Shown: in pieces, positions 1-7,988 of the stretch | How positions within the stretch are numbered: the first letter of the stretch is position 1 | How the letters are laid out: every line of letters starts with the position of its first letter | Source: Planctomycetaceae bacterium | GTDB taxonomy: Bacteria > Planctomycetota > Planctomycetia > Pirellulales > UBA1268 | Direction: 5' to 3' | DNA length: 25,897 bases | Assembly (NCBI GenBank): GCA_009691925.1 | Contig: SIAG01000007.1 | Location: 1 to 25,897, forward strand | Position numbers and translations under genes: made by a program | The notes under the pieces: model-generated | Told to the model about the DNA's origin: nothing | Seen by the model: the letters and a program-made list of their open reading frames with translations, nothing else | The model's database searches: none

Positions 1-46
1 CAACAGCCACCAACAGCCACGAGCGGCAACAAGTGGCCACGAGCGC
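1..46. repeat. Short degenerate direct repeats at window edge
   Basis: The 10-mer CAACAGCCAC occurs twice in tandem at 1-20, and GCCACGAGCG occurs at 16-25 and again at 37-46. The array is cut by the window start, so its full size is unknown. It could be the end of a simple intergenic repeat or of a repetitive coding tail. No reading frame across it looks convincing. Confidence 0.4.
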
Positions 47-827
47 AAAACCGGAGCGCAGTCGCCGCGGTCGGAATCGCCGAGTATTCCATGCGGCCAC
101 CGGAGGAGTCAAGCGGGGTCAGCCAGCCGCGGGGCAGGGGAAAAAGTCGGGCTGAAAACCGCCCCGAGCGCCCCCCAGCACGACGCCACCGTTGTATCCA
201 TCCCACGCTCCCACAGGTGCTTCGCCCCCGCAGAACCCCCCCCGATACTAGGTGTCTAGTGGCGCAGCTTGCCCAGTGTGAGCAGACTCTTTGTACAACA
301 GGGTCAAAAGGAGGCTCAGGATTGGGCCCCGACGAAAATCCATAAGCCTCAACGTAGAAGAGACTTGCGGGACGGAAAAGGGGCTCTGAAGACCCTCCCT
401 GGAAGGCGTCGCAGAAAAAAGCTGGAGAACCAGGCGGGGGGCGAAGAACCTTTCCCGACCTCGGCCGTATAACTCGGCGTTCCAAATACGGGACGGGGGG
501 CAGAGGAAGGCCCACCCAGACGATTCCGAATCAGCGCCGGCCTGGCAAGGCACCGGCCCGGAATCGTGCGACAGCTCACCGCAAGCGTCCCTCCCGGCCA
601 CGGGCCGCGGGACACCTCTCCGAGGACATCGGCGTCGCGGTGCACGTTTCGGCAGGTCGAGTGGCTGGCGGTGAACACCGCCGGGCGGTTCGATTGCCAG
701 CAATGAAGGTTGCGTGAAACACTGTCTCGGAGCATCGGGGCCGCGGGCGAAGTCAGGGGTCGCCCGCAGGCCCGGTTGCGACCAAACACAACGACCGGCT
801 TCGGATGGCCGGCCAAGGAGGAAAGCG
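47..827. other. Upstream region without a convincing gene
   Basis: Several frames stay open here on both strands, but all give arginine- and proline-rich low-complexity translations with no domain, and they overlap one another, as expected by chance in GC-rich DNA. The stretch holds a 6-bp GC stem with a GAAC tetraloop (GGCGGT/ACCGCC, 667-682), an AAAGGAGG string near 306-313 with no credible gene behind it, and a TTTGTACAA 9-mer at 290-298 that recurs in the palindrome before the DUF937 gene. The promoter of the sigma-factor gene probably lies here, but I could not pick a confident -35/-10 pair. Confidence 0.4.
667..682. promoter_or_regulatory. GC-rich hairpin upstream of the sigma gene
   Basis: GGCGGT and ACCGCC form a perfect 6-bp stem closing a GAAC tetraloop. 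It lies about 145 bases before the sigma-factor start, so it would be in the leader if transcription begins further upstream. There is no T-run after it, so it does not look like an intrinsic terminator. Confidence 0.25.
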
Positions 828-2339
828 ATGCGTTCTGATTCCCAAGGTCCTGTCGTGCGCCTGTTCATGGAAGAGCAGATCGATTTCCAGCCCCAGCCCG
901 CCGCCGAGGCAATTGGCGCCAGCGCCGATGGCGCAGGGATGGTTCAGCCCATGGCCCTCGATGGCGTGCTCTCCATTGAGGAGCTCGCCAGCCGGTTCAA
1001 CGTTTCCACCAAGACGATCTCGCGGTGGCGGGCCCACGGCCTCGTCGCCCGCAGCCACGATGTCGGCGGGCGGAAGCGCGTCGGATTCCTCGCTGCCGAT
1101 GTCGAGCAATTCGTCGCCAAGAATCCTCTGCGGATTGAGCGGGGGAGTCGCTTCAGCCAGCTTTCTACCGAGGAGCACGGGAAGATCATCGGCTGGGCCC
1201 GCCGTCTTGGGGCCGCGGGCGCCTGCCCGGCCGACGTCCATCGCCGGATCGCCAATCGCCTCAACCGAAGCATCGAGACGATCCGCTACACGATCAAGCA
1301 CCACGACCAAGAGCACCCCGGCGCCGAGGTCTTCCCGGCCGCCGACGGCCGGCTCCGCCCGGAGACGTGCGAGCGGATCTTCCAGCTCTGGTCGCACGGC
1401 GAGCCGGTCGAGTCGATCGCCAAGCGATACCACCGCTCGAAGGCGAGCATCTACCGGGTAATCCTCGCCCAGCGGGCCGCCCACACGATGCTCCTCCCCC
1501 TCGACTGCATCCCCAACGCCCTCTTCGACCGGCGGAGCGCCGAGGAGGTCGTCAACCAGCCCTTCCCGGGCCTCGATGAGCCGTCGAAGCGAGTCCGCCG
1601 TCCCACCGGGCTGCCGGCCTATCTGGCCAGCCTCTACGAAGTGCCACTGCTGACGCGGGAGCAGGAGGTGTGGCTGTTCCGGAAGTTCAATTTCCTCAAG
1701 CACCGGGCAAAGAAGCTCCGCGACCAGCTCGACCAGGAAAAGCCGAGCACGCGGCTGATGGACCAGATCGACGCGATCTACCTGGAGATCGTGGCCCTGA
1801 AGAATCGGCTTGTGCGCTCGAACCTCCGGCTCGTGGTGTCGATCGCGAAGCGGCGCGTCGCCCCCGGCGACAGCTTCTTCGACCTCGTCAGCGACGGCAA
1901 CATGTCGCTGATCCGCGCGGTGGAGAAGTTTGACTACGCTCGTGGCAACAAGTTCAGCACCTATGCCTCGTGGGCGATCATGAAGAACTACTCCCGCACG
2001 ATCCCCGACGAGCACAAGCGCCGCGATCGCTTCCGGGCCGCCGACATGGAGATGCTCCAGACCGCCGCCGACCCGCGGACCGACGAGAACCAACTGCGGA
2101 TGGCGGAATCGGACCGGCTCCAGCAGGTCGGGCGATTCCTCGATCGTCTCGATTCGCGTGAGCAGACGATCATCATCCGCCGCTACGGGCTCGACCGCGG
2201 CCTCGAGCCGCAGACCCTCAAGGAGGTCGGCTCAGCGCTCGGTGTGACGAAGGAGCGGGTCAGGCAGATCGAGGCCAAGGCGCTCGAGAAGCTCCGTGAG
2301 GCCGCCCAGGCCGAGGCGGTCCTCCCGGAGCTCGAGTAA
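828..2339 (+). CDS. Sigma-70 family RNA polymerase sigma factor with N-terminal helix-turn-helix domains
   Basis: This 503-residue protein should direct RNA polymerase to a set of promoters. The start at 828 is chosen because AAGGAGG lies at 815-821; an in-frame ATG at 714 has no such site. Residues about 47-98 resemble a MerR/excisionase helix-turn-helix (LSIEELASRFNVSTKTISRW). Residues about 180-215 look like a second helix-turn-helix (ESIAKRYHRSKASIYRVI). Residues 260-290 resemble sigma region 1.2. Residues 327-398 are region 2, with NLRLVVSIAKRR, the DLVSDGN core-binding motif and KFSTYASWAI. Residues 437-492 are region 4, ending in the recognition helix VTKERVRQIEAKAL. A normal region 3 is absent: only about 35 poorly conserved residues join regions 2 and 4. 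It stands alone, converging on the aminotransferase gene with a 31-bp gap. Sigma-factor membership is secure; the regulon is unknown. Confidence 0.93.
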   Translation: MRSDSQGPVVRLFMEEQIDFQPQPAAEAIGASADGAGMVQPMALDGVLSIEELASRFNVSTKTISRWRAHGLVARSHDVGGRKRVGFLAADVEQFVAKNPLRIERGSRFSQLSTEEHGKIIGWARRLGAAGACPADVHRRIANRLNRSIETIRYTIKHHDQEHPGAEVFPAADGRLRPETCERIFQLWSHGEPVESIAKRYHRSKASIYRVILAQRAAHTMLLPLDCIPNALFDRRSAEEVVNQPFPGLDEPSKRVRRPTGLPAYLASLYEVPLLTREQEVWLFRKFNFLKHRAKKLRDQLDQEKPSTRLMDQIDAIYLEIVALKNRLVRSNLRLVVSIAKRRVAPGDSFFDLVSDGNMSLIRAVEKFDYARGNKFSTYASWAIMKNYSRTIPDEHKRRDRFRAADMEMLQTAADPRTDENQLRMAESDRLQQVGRFLDRLDSREQTIIIRRYGLDRGLEPQTLKEVGSALGVTKERVRQIEAKALEKLREAAQAEAVLPELE

Positions 2340-2370
2340 CAGCCGCCTGCAGCCGCGCCGTCGGATCCGT

Positions 2371-3807
2371 TCACGCCCTCTGGCCCCCGGCCAAGAGCGG
2401 GGCGATCCGGCGGGCGGCGAGCCGTAGCCGGGCCTCATTCTCGATCAGGGCCATCCGCACGAAACCCTCGCCCGAAGGCCCGAACCCGGCGCCCGGGCTG
2501 ACGGCGACATCGGCCTCTTCAAGCAATCGGGCGGCGAAGGCCATGCTGTCGGGCGGCCCGGCATTCGCTCCGTTCGCCGTGGGGACCACTCCCGCCGCCG
2601 GCTTCCCCGCCGGGGCGAGGGGAGGAATCGGTGCCCAGACGAACATCCCCGCCCGCGGCGGCGTCACCGGCCAGCCGACACGAGCCAGCTCGCCGCAGAG
2701 GACATCGCGCCGCCGCTGATAGACGCGGGCCTGGGTATCAACGGCGTCGTCCCCCTCCCGCAGAGCCGTGATCGCAGCGATCTGGATCGGGCGGAACATC
2801 CCATAGTCGTACGACGTCTTCACCGTCGCCAGGGCCAGGACCAAGTCGCGATTTCCGGCACAGAAGCCGACCCGCCAGCCGGCCATGTTGTAGCCCTTGC
2901 TCATCGTCGTGAGCTCGACCGCACACCGCTTCGCCCCGTCGACGGCCAGGAGGCTCGGCGGCCGGTATCCATCGAAGGCGATGTCGGCGTAGGCCAGATC
3001 GGAGGCGACCAGGAAGGAGTGGCGACGGGCCAGCGCGATCAGCTCCACATAGAACTCGTGCGGGCGCGGATCGGCGGTCGTCGTGCCGGCCCCCTCCGCC
3101 AGCACCGTGCCGGTCGGATTGTGGGGAAAGCTCACGATCACGAGCTTCGGCACCCGCGTCGCACAGAGCCGCGACACACCCGCCAGGAACGCCGCCGGAT
3201 CGGTCGTCTCGACCGCGACCGGGCGCCCCCCGGCCAGCACCACCGCCGAGAGATGGGCCGGATAGGTCGGCGCGGGAGCGACGACGTCATCCCCGGGGCC
3301 GACAACCGCCAGGCAGAGATGCCCCATCCCCTCCTTCGAGCCGAGCGTACAGAGCACCTCCGCCTCCGGGTCGAGCATCACCCCCCACCGCCGCCGGTAG
3401 CGTGCGGCCACCTCGCGCCGCAGGGCGTCCATCCCCAGCGGCGAGGCATAGCCGTGATTGCGGGGATCGTTGGCCGCCTCGGTGAGCCGGTCGATGATCG
3501 ACTGCACCGGGGGATCGGACGGATTCCCCATGCTCATGTCGATGACATCGCGGCCGGCCCGGCGGGCGTTGTAGGTGAGCTGGTTGATCCGCGTGAACGG
3601 ATAAGGGGCGAGGGCCGCGAGGCGGCTCGCCAGGCCGACGGTTTCCTGCGGATCGCCGCCGCCGGTCGGGCGACTCGCCGGCTGGGAGGGATCGGCCGCA
3701 GCGCCGTTTCCCTGCCCAGGCGATCCTGCCGCGGATCCGCCGCCGGGGGTGGGGCTCGGGGCGGGGGTTGGGGTAGGGTTGGACCGAGACGACGGGGACG
3801 GCGGCAT
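2371..3807 (-). CDS. Class I/II PLP-dependent aminotransferase (AlaC/DapL-like)
   Basis: This enzyme probably transfers an amino group between an amino acid and a 2-oxo acid. The closest families I recognise are alanine-synthesising AlaC and LL-diaminopimelate aminotransferases. The 478 residues contain the N-terminal INQLTYNARRAG and DMSMGNPSDPP segment, the APTYPAHLS substrate loop, SFPHNPTG, the SDLAYADIAFDG cofactor region, SKGYNMAGWRVGF with the Schiff-base lysine at about residue 304, and a final FVRMALIENEARL. The first 65 or so residues are proline-, glycine- and serine-rich and are not part of the fold. The start is uncertain: the ATG at 3807 has only a weak ribosome site, and an in-frame GTG at 3894 is no better. 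The gene lies 105 bp downstream of the chaperone gene on the same strand and may be cotranscribed. The exact substrate cannot be assigned from sequence alone. Confidence 0.88.
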   Translation of the reverse strand: MPPSPSSRSNPTPTPAPSPTPGGGSAAGSPGQGNGAAADPSQPASRPTGGGDPQETVGLASRLAALAPYPFTRINQLTYNARRAGRDVIDMSMGNPSDPPVQSIIDRLTEAANDPRNHGYASPLGMDALRREVAARYRRRWGVMLDPEAEVLCTLGSKEGMGHLCLAVVGPGDDVVAPAPTYPAHLSAVVLAGGRPVAVETTDPAAFLAGVSRLCATRVPKLVIVSFPHNPTGTVLAEGAGTTTADPRPHEFYVELIALARRHSFLVASDLAYADIAFDGYRPPSLLAVDGAKRCAVELTTMSKGYNMAGWRVGFCAGNRDLVLALATVKTSYDYGMFRPIQIAAITALREGDDAVDTQARVYQRRRDVLCGELARVGWPVTPPRAGMFVWAPIPPLAPAGKPAAGVVPTANGANAGPPDSMAFAARLLEEADVAVSPGAGFGPSGEGFVRMALIENEARLRLAARRIAPLLAGGQRA

Positions 3808-3912
3808 GAAGCGTTTTTCCAGGAAGGAAACCGCTTCGAGTCTACATCCGCAGTCCCCCCTTCCGCCAGCGGTGCCGGGGCTGCCCGACCCCACTGGCTG
3901 GGGGAAACAACC

Positions 3913-5991
3913 TCACCGGGCCGCGGCGGGGGCATCGAATGACGCCGGGCGGACCCCCGGATCGGCGGCGGGCGGGGCCACGGCCCGGCGGCTGCCGGCG
4001 CGGGGCCTTGAAAGCTCGTCCTGATCCTGCTTGGAGAGCGTCGGCGCCCCGGCTGCCGGCGCCCCACGGGCTAGGGCCGTCCCATCGGCAGCCGTGGCCG
4101 ACTGGCTCGTGCCGGCGAGGAAGTTGTCGATCGCCGCCCCCTCGCGAAGATGGGTGAAATAGCGCCCCATCTCGATTCGCTGCTTCTTGTCCTCGATGTC
4201 GACATACAGCTCGTCGCGGACCTCCTCGAAGCGCACCTGCTGCGGGTCGGAGAAGCCCTCGCAAAAAAAGACCATGAAGCGGTCGGCGATCTGTACGACG
4301 CCGGAGAGCTCCCCCGGCTTGAGTGCAAACACCTCGCGCTCGAGGGCGGGCTGGCCGCCGAAGCGCTGAATCGGCGGCACCTCGCCGCGCAGGGCGCGGG
4401 TCGTCGGATCGACGGAGTATTTCTCGGCAAGATCGCCGATCCGCTCGACGCTCGGATTCTGACGGGCAAGCTGCCACACCTCCTGCGCGCGGCGCTGGGT
4501 GTCGAGGATCACAACGCGGCACTTCGCCCGCGGCCCGAATGTCGCGGCGAAGGCCTTGTCGAGGTCCTCCTGCGACACCGGCACCTTGCCAACGAGCTTC
4601 TTCAGCGCCACCGTCGGCTGGACGATGTCGTCGAGATAGTGCTTGAGGGGCACCTTGTCGTCGCGCGTCACGCGCTCGAGCCAGGCCGCGGTGTCGGGGG
4701 TGCCGTCGGCCCGGCGGAAGCCCATCGCCTCGGCGCCGCGCGTTACCTCCGCCTCGATGTCGGCCTGCGTGACGCCGACCTCATTCTTCGCCATCGCCTG
4801 GGAGAGAAGAGTGCGGGTGACGAGGACCTCGAGAACATCCAGACCGTGCCGGTCGAGGCACGCCTGGCGGACACGGTCGATGCTCACCGGTGCGCCGTTG
4901 ACCAGCGCCGCCACCCCCGGCAGGCTTGCCGCCCGGGCGGGATCGTTCATGACGTTGTCGACCTTCGCCCCCTCCTGGAGGCGGCGGAAAACCGTGGAGG
5001 AGGCCTCCCGGCTCTTCCGTTCGTGGAGCTCCTCGGTGAGCCGTGGGCGAACATCGTCGAGCGCCACGTCGGCCGCGGGGAGATGCCCCTCGCACTTGAT
5101 GACGATGAACTGGTCGGCCACTTGGACCACCGGCGAAATGCCGCCGACGGGGAGGCCGAAGGCAACAGCCTCGAACCTCGGCTCGCCGGTGTGACGGCGG
5201 ATCGGCTGCACCCATCCATTAGCGCTGGCGCTGCCAACGTCGACTGAATGCTGGCGGGCGAAGGAACCGAATTCGTCCGGCTTCGCGGCCACCTCAGCGC
5301 GGATTCGCTCCGCCTCGGCCGCCGTCCGCAGAACGATGATCCGCGCCTTCACGGCCGGGCCGAACTGGTGCTCGTGGGCCTCGGCGATCTCCTCCGCCGT
5401 CGGCTCGATCTCGGCGTGCGCCAATCGTCGCAGGGCGATCATCGGCCAGACAATCTCGTCGGCGTACTGCTGCGGCGTCACACCGCGCTCGTCACGGATC
5501 AGCTCGATCCACTTCTCACGGGGAAGATTGAAGCGCTTCGCCATCGTCTCGATCTCGGCATCGACCTCCTCCGGCCCGACGGTGATCCCCTGCTTCCGGC
5601 AGCCCTGCTCGATGATCATCTTGTTGACGATCGCCTCGAGGACTGTCGCGCCGTGGCGGGCGACGCATTCGTCGGCGAGCTGCGCCTGCGGGATCTCGGC
5701 GCCATTGACCATCGCGGCGAGCTGGCGCACGGGGGCCTGCGGAGCCTTGGCTTCGGTCCCCTTCTGCACCGCAGCGGGGGGCGCCGCGGCAGCGGGGGCC
5801 TTGCGGCGCAGCAGCGGGATCTGGGCATCGGCCTGCGAGTCGCCCGTCCCTACGCGCCAGGCGAGGCAGGCCAAGATGATGACTGCAGCGGCGAGCAGCC
5901 CCGGTGCCCCGCCGACTGTCGTGGCGGCTGACCGGATCCCCGCAGTGGAATTGGTCACGGCAGCGACGAACGTCCCCCATGCCTGGCGCAT
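3913..5991 (-). CDS. Membrane-anchored SurA/PpiC-like peptidyl-prolyl isomerase with two parvulin modules
   Basis: This is a predicted periplasmic folding chaperone and proline isomerase of 692 residues. AAGGAGG stands seven bases before the ATG. A single membrane segment at about 30-47 (LLAAAVIILACLAW) anchors it, followed by an Ala/Pro linker. Two homologous halves follow. Residues 93-302 pair a SurA-like helical domain, opening with MVNGAEIP, with a parvulin domain at about 215-302. Residues 363-580 repeat this, opening with LVNGAPVS, with parvulin at about 489-580. Each parvulin has the FxxxAxxxSVD-type stretch and the PVGGISPVVQVADQF or KPGELSGVVQIADRF strand. A low-complexity Ala/Pro/Arg tail closes the protein. 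It is divergent from a J-domain gene, another chaperone function. The family call is firm; whether both parvulin domains are active is not clear. Confidence 0.88.
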   Translation of the reverse strand: MRQAWGTFVAAVTNSTAGIRSAATTVGGAPGLLAAAVIILACLAWRVGTGDSQADAQIPLLRRKAPAAAAPPAAVQKGTEAKAPQAPVRQLAAMVNGAEIPQAQLADECVARHGATVLEAIVNKMIIEQGCRKQGITVGPEEVDAEIETMAKRFNLPREKWIELIRDERGVTPQQYADEIVWPMIALRRLAHAEIEPTAEEIAEAHEHQFGPAVKARIIVLRTAAEAERIRAEVAAKPDEFGSFARQHSVDVGSASANGWVQPIRRHTGEPRFEAVAFGLPVGGISPVVQVADQFIVIKCEGHLPAADVALDDVRPRLTEELHERKSREASSTVFRRLQEGAKVDNVMNDPARAASLPGVAALVNGAPVSIDRVRQACLDRHGLDVLEVLVTRTLLSQAMAKNEVGVTQADIEAEVTRGAEAMGFRRADGTPDTAAWLERVTRDDKVPLKHYLDDIVQPTVALKKLVGKVPVSQEDLDKAFAATFGPRAKCRVVILDTQRRAQEVWQLARQNPSVERIGDLAEKYSVDPTTRALRGEVPPIQRFGGQPALEREVFALKPGELSGVVQIADRFMVFFCEGFSDPQQVRFEEVRDELYVDIEDKKQRIEMGRYFTHLREGAAIDNFLAGTSQSATAADGTALARGAPAAGAPTLSKQDQDELSRPRAGSRRAVAPPAADPGVRPASFDAPAAAR

Positions 5992-6047
5992 CGAAAGCCC
6001 TCCTTGGTCGTGGCCCCGGCGTCCTGCCGGGAATGAACTCTGGGGAA

Positions 6048-6174
6048 CCTAGGGAACCCGGCGGCGGCGATCAAGGCGAACCGGCACCGCGCCCCCCGGA
6101 ACCGGGCCGCGTTGCGGTGATTTGTCGCCCGAGGGTAGGCTCTCGCATCTCCCCGCCCTCCCAGGTTCCCTAGG
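6048..6174. promoter_or_regulatory. 11-bp inverted repeat between divergent chaperone genes
   Basis: CCTAGGGAACC at 6048-6058 is exactly inverted as GGTTCCCTAGG at 6164-6174. The left copy is preceded by a partial direct repeat (GGGGAACCT). The arms lie 57 bp before the chaperone start and 10 bp before the J-protein start, so a dimeric regulator could act on both promoters. The 105-bp gap argues against a simple hairpin. The regulatory role is inferred. Confidence 0.4.
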
Positions 6175-6183
6175 CTGTTGCCC

Positions 6184-6888
6184 ATGGCCTCGCCCCCTCC
6201 GTCTCCGCGTGGCCACGATCCATCCCACCCCGAGTGCCTCACGATCCTGGGGCTCCTCCCGCCGGTGACGGCCGAGGACGTCAAGCAGGCCTATCTCGCC
6301 AAGGCGATGGCCGCCCATCCCGACCGGGGAGGCGATCCGGCGGAGTTCGTCCGCCTCCAGAAGGCCTACGAAGACGCCAAGGAGTTCGTCCAGTTCAAGG
6401 CGGGCAAGCTCGAATGGCTGGCCGCAAAGATCGAGGCCTACGCGCAGCAGCAGGAGGTGGTCACGGAGGCCATCGAGCGCGGTGGCGAAATCGAGATGGA
6501 GGAGGCCGACTGGCTGCGGAAGAGCTTCGGTGAGGATTTCGGCCACGTCGCCGACAAGCTCGTCACCGTTCGTGTCCGCGGCCCCCGGGCTGACGACGTG
6601 TTCGCGATCCTCCTCGGCTTCCGCGCTGATTCGCTCAAGGATCTCGCCACCCTCGACCTCGCCGGCGGCACGCTCACCGACGAAGGGCTTTTGCAACTCA
6701 AGGAATTGAAAAATCTCCGGGCGCTCGATCTGCGTGGCACGGCCGTCGGCAAACTCGCTGCCGACGTGCCGAAGTGGTTTGAACATCTCGAGTTCCTCGG
6801 GCTCCCGAAAGGGGCGGTGGGGATGCTGGGGCGATTCGGGATGCCGCGACGCGTGAAACTCGTCGTTGGCGATGCCCCGACGGCCTGA
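6184..6888 (+). CDS. J-domain protein with C-terminal leucine-rich segment
   Basis: This 234-residue protein is probably a co-chaperone that recruits and stimulates an Hsp70 (DnaK) ATPase. Residues about 16-70 form a J domain with the diagnostic HPD at 45-47, in the context AYLAKAMAAHPDRGG. The gene lacks the G/F region, zinc centre and DnaJ C-terminal domains, so it is a class III J protein. Residues about 75-115 are charged and helical. Residues about 150-205 carry two or three leucine-rich units (LATLDLAGGTLTDEGLLQL, LKNLRALDLRGTAVG). I use the ATG at 6184; a TTG two codons upstream is also possible, and neither has a good ribosome site. It is divergent from the parvulin chaperone, which fits a proteostasis role. 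The client is unknown; the leucine-rich end may bind it. Confidence 0.82.
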   Translation: MASPPPSPRGHDPSHPECLTILGLLPPVTAEDVKQAYLAKAMAAHPDRGGDPAEFVRLQKAYEDAKEFVQFKAGKLEWLAAKIEAYAQQQEVVTEAIERGGEIEMEEADWLRKSFGEDFGHVADKLVTVRVRGPRADDVFAILLGFRADSLKDLATLDLAGGTLTDEGLLQLKELKNLRALDLRGTAVGKLAADVPKWFEHLEFLGLPKGAVGMLGRFGMPRRVKLVVGDAPTA

Positions 6889-7016
6889 GCAACCCGCCGA
6901 ACGATCTTCCGAGCTCCGCTCCAAGATTCCCCAGCCGACGCTTTCCGCTCCCACGTTTGCCGGCGAAGCTTTCCGCTCCAGCTATCCGGCAAAGCTTTCC
7001 AATCAAGGAGGAACTG

Positions 7017-7904
7017 ATGCCCCGCCCCACCCAGATAAAGTCCTGGTGCCCCCGCTTGGCCCTCGGCATCCTCCTCGCGGCAGCCCCGGCCATCGCCACC
7101 CGCGGCGACGATTCCGCCCCCCCGCAGGAGAAGCCCGCCGTGGCCAATGAATCGCTGACCACTGACCAGCTCGACAAGCTCTACGAGGCCCGCACCGTCC
7201 GCGTCGCTCCGGCCAAGGATGCCGCGCCGATCGACTTCACCTATCGGCTTCTGAAGCCCGCGGCGATCGCTCCGGGCACCCGCTACCCGCTCGTGATCTT
7301 TCTCCATGGCGCTGGCGAACGTGGCAACGACAATCTCAACCAACTGACGTACTTCCCCACCTGGATCGCCGAGCCGAGCGCCCGAAAGGCCCACCCCTGT
7401 TTCGTCCTCGCCCCCCAGTGCCGCGACGACCAGAAGTGGGTCGACGTCGACTGGTCCGCCCTCGTGAGCACGCCCCAATCCCCAACGCCGACGGGCGACA
7501 TGCTGGCCGTGATCGCGGCGATTGAAGAGACACTGCAGCGGGAACCGATCGACCCGACCCGGATCTCTCTCACGGGACTCTCGATGGGGGGCTACGGATC
7601 GTGGGATCTCGCGGCCCGGATGCCGGAGCGCTTCGCGGCCGTGCTCCCGATCTGCGGCGGTGGCGACGAGGCGATGGCGGCGAAGATCAAGGACCTGCCG
7701 ATCTGGTGCTTCCATGGCGACGCCGACACCGCCGTGCGCGTGGAGCGGTCGCGGACGATGATCGAAGCCCTCCGCGCCGCCGGTGGAGCCCCCAAGTATT
7801 CCGAGCTCGCCGGCGTGGGCCACGATTCCTGGACGCCCGCTTACCGCGATCCTGACGTCCTCGCTTGGCTCTTCGCCCAGAAAAAGCCCGCGAAGGGGAA
7901 GTGA
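7017..7904 (+). CDS. Secreted alpha/beta-hydrolase (esterase or prolyl-oligopeptidase-like)
   Basis: This is a predicted exported serine hydrolase of 295 residues. AAGGAGG just before the ATG at 7017 fixes the start. Residues about 10-30 form a signal peptide (LALGILLAAAPAIATRG). The mature part has the oxyanion strand YPLVIFLHGAGERG, the nucleophile elbow GLSMGG with Ser189, an acid in HGDADTAV (Asp237) and the base in GVGHDSW (His269), in the right order for an alpha/beta-hydrolase. The HGAGERG and LSMGGYGSWDLA wording matches the predicted peptidase/esterase group often annotated as dienelactone hydrolase or phospholipase/carboxylesterase-like in planctomycetes. The natural substrate is unknown. 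It is transcribed towards the repeat-protein cluster, ending 84 bp from it, and is probably a single-gene unit. Confidence 0.88.
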   Translation: MPRPTQIKSWCPRLALGILLAAAPAIATRGDDSAPPQEKPAVANESLTTDQLDKLYEARTVRVAPAKDAAPIDFTYRLLKPAAIAPGTRYPLVIFLHGAGERGNDNLNQLTYFPTWIAEPSARKAHPCFVLAPQCRDDQKWVDVDWSALVSTPQSPTPTGDMLAVIAAIEETLQREPIDPTRISLTGLSMGGYGSWDLAARMPERFAAVLPICGGGDEAMAAKIKDLPIWCFHGDADTAVRVERSRTMIEALRAAGGAPKYSELAGVGHDSWTPAYRDPDVLAWLFAQKKPAKGK

Positions 7905-7988
7905 AAACGCCCCGGGCTTTCCTCACTCGAGCGTGGCTTGGAGGGCGCCGATTACCGCCTGCCGCTCCGCACGGCTCGCTTGATAAAC

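Noticed and set aside
660..720. GGTTCGATTGCC string that resembles a tRNA T-arm
   Set aside because: The flanking bases do not form a T stem, and no acceptor, D or anticodon stems can be built around it.
248..868. Long minus-strand open frame (206 codons) overlapping the start of the sigma-factor gene
   Set aside because: The translation is rich in Arg, Pro, Gly and Ser with no domain, it overlaps the strong ribosome site and start of the sigma gene, and another frame on the same strand is also open. This is typical of chance openness in GC-rich DNA.
753..2093. 446-codon minus-strand frame antisense to the sigma-factor gene
   Set aside because: It mirrors the codon phase of the real gene and has no recognisable domain, whereas the plus strand encodes clear sigma regions 2 and 4.
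7905..7988. CCCCGGG-containing stretch between the hydrolase and the repeat cluster, examined as a bidirectional terminator
   Set aside because: Only a very short self-complementary core is present, with no usable loop or T-run.
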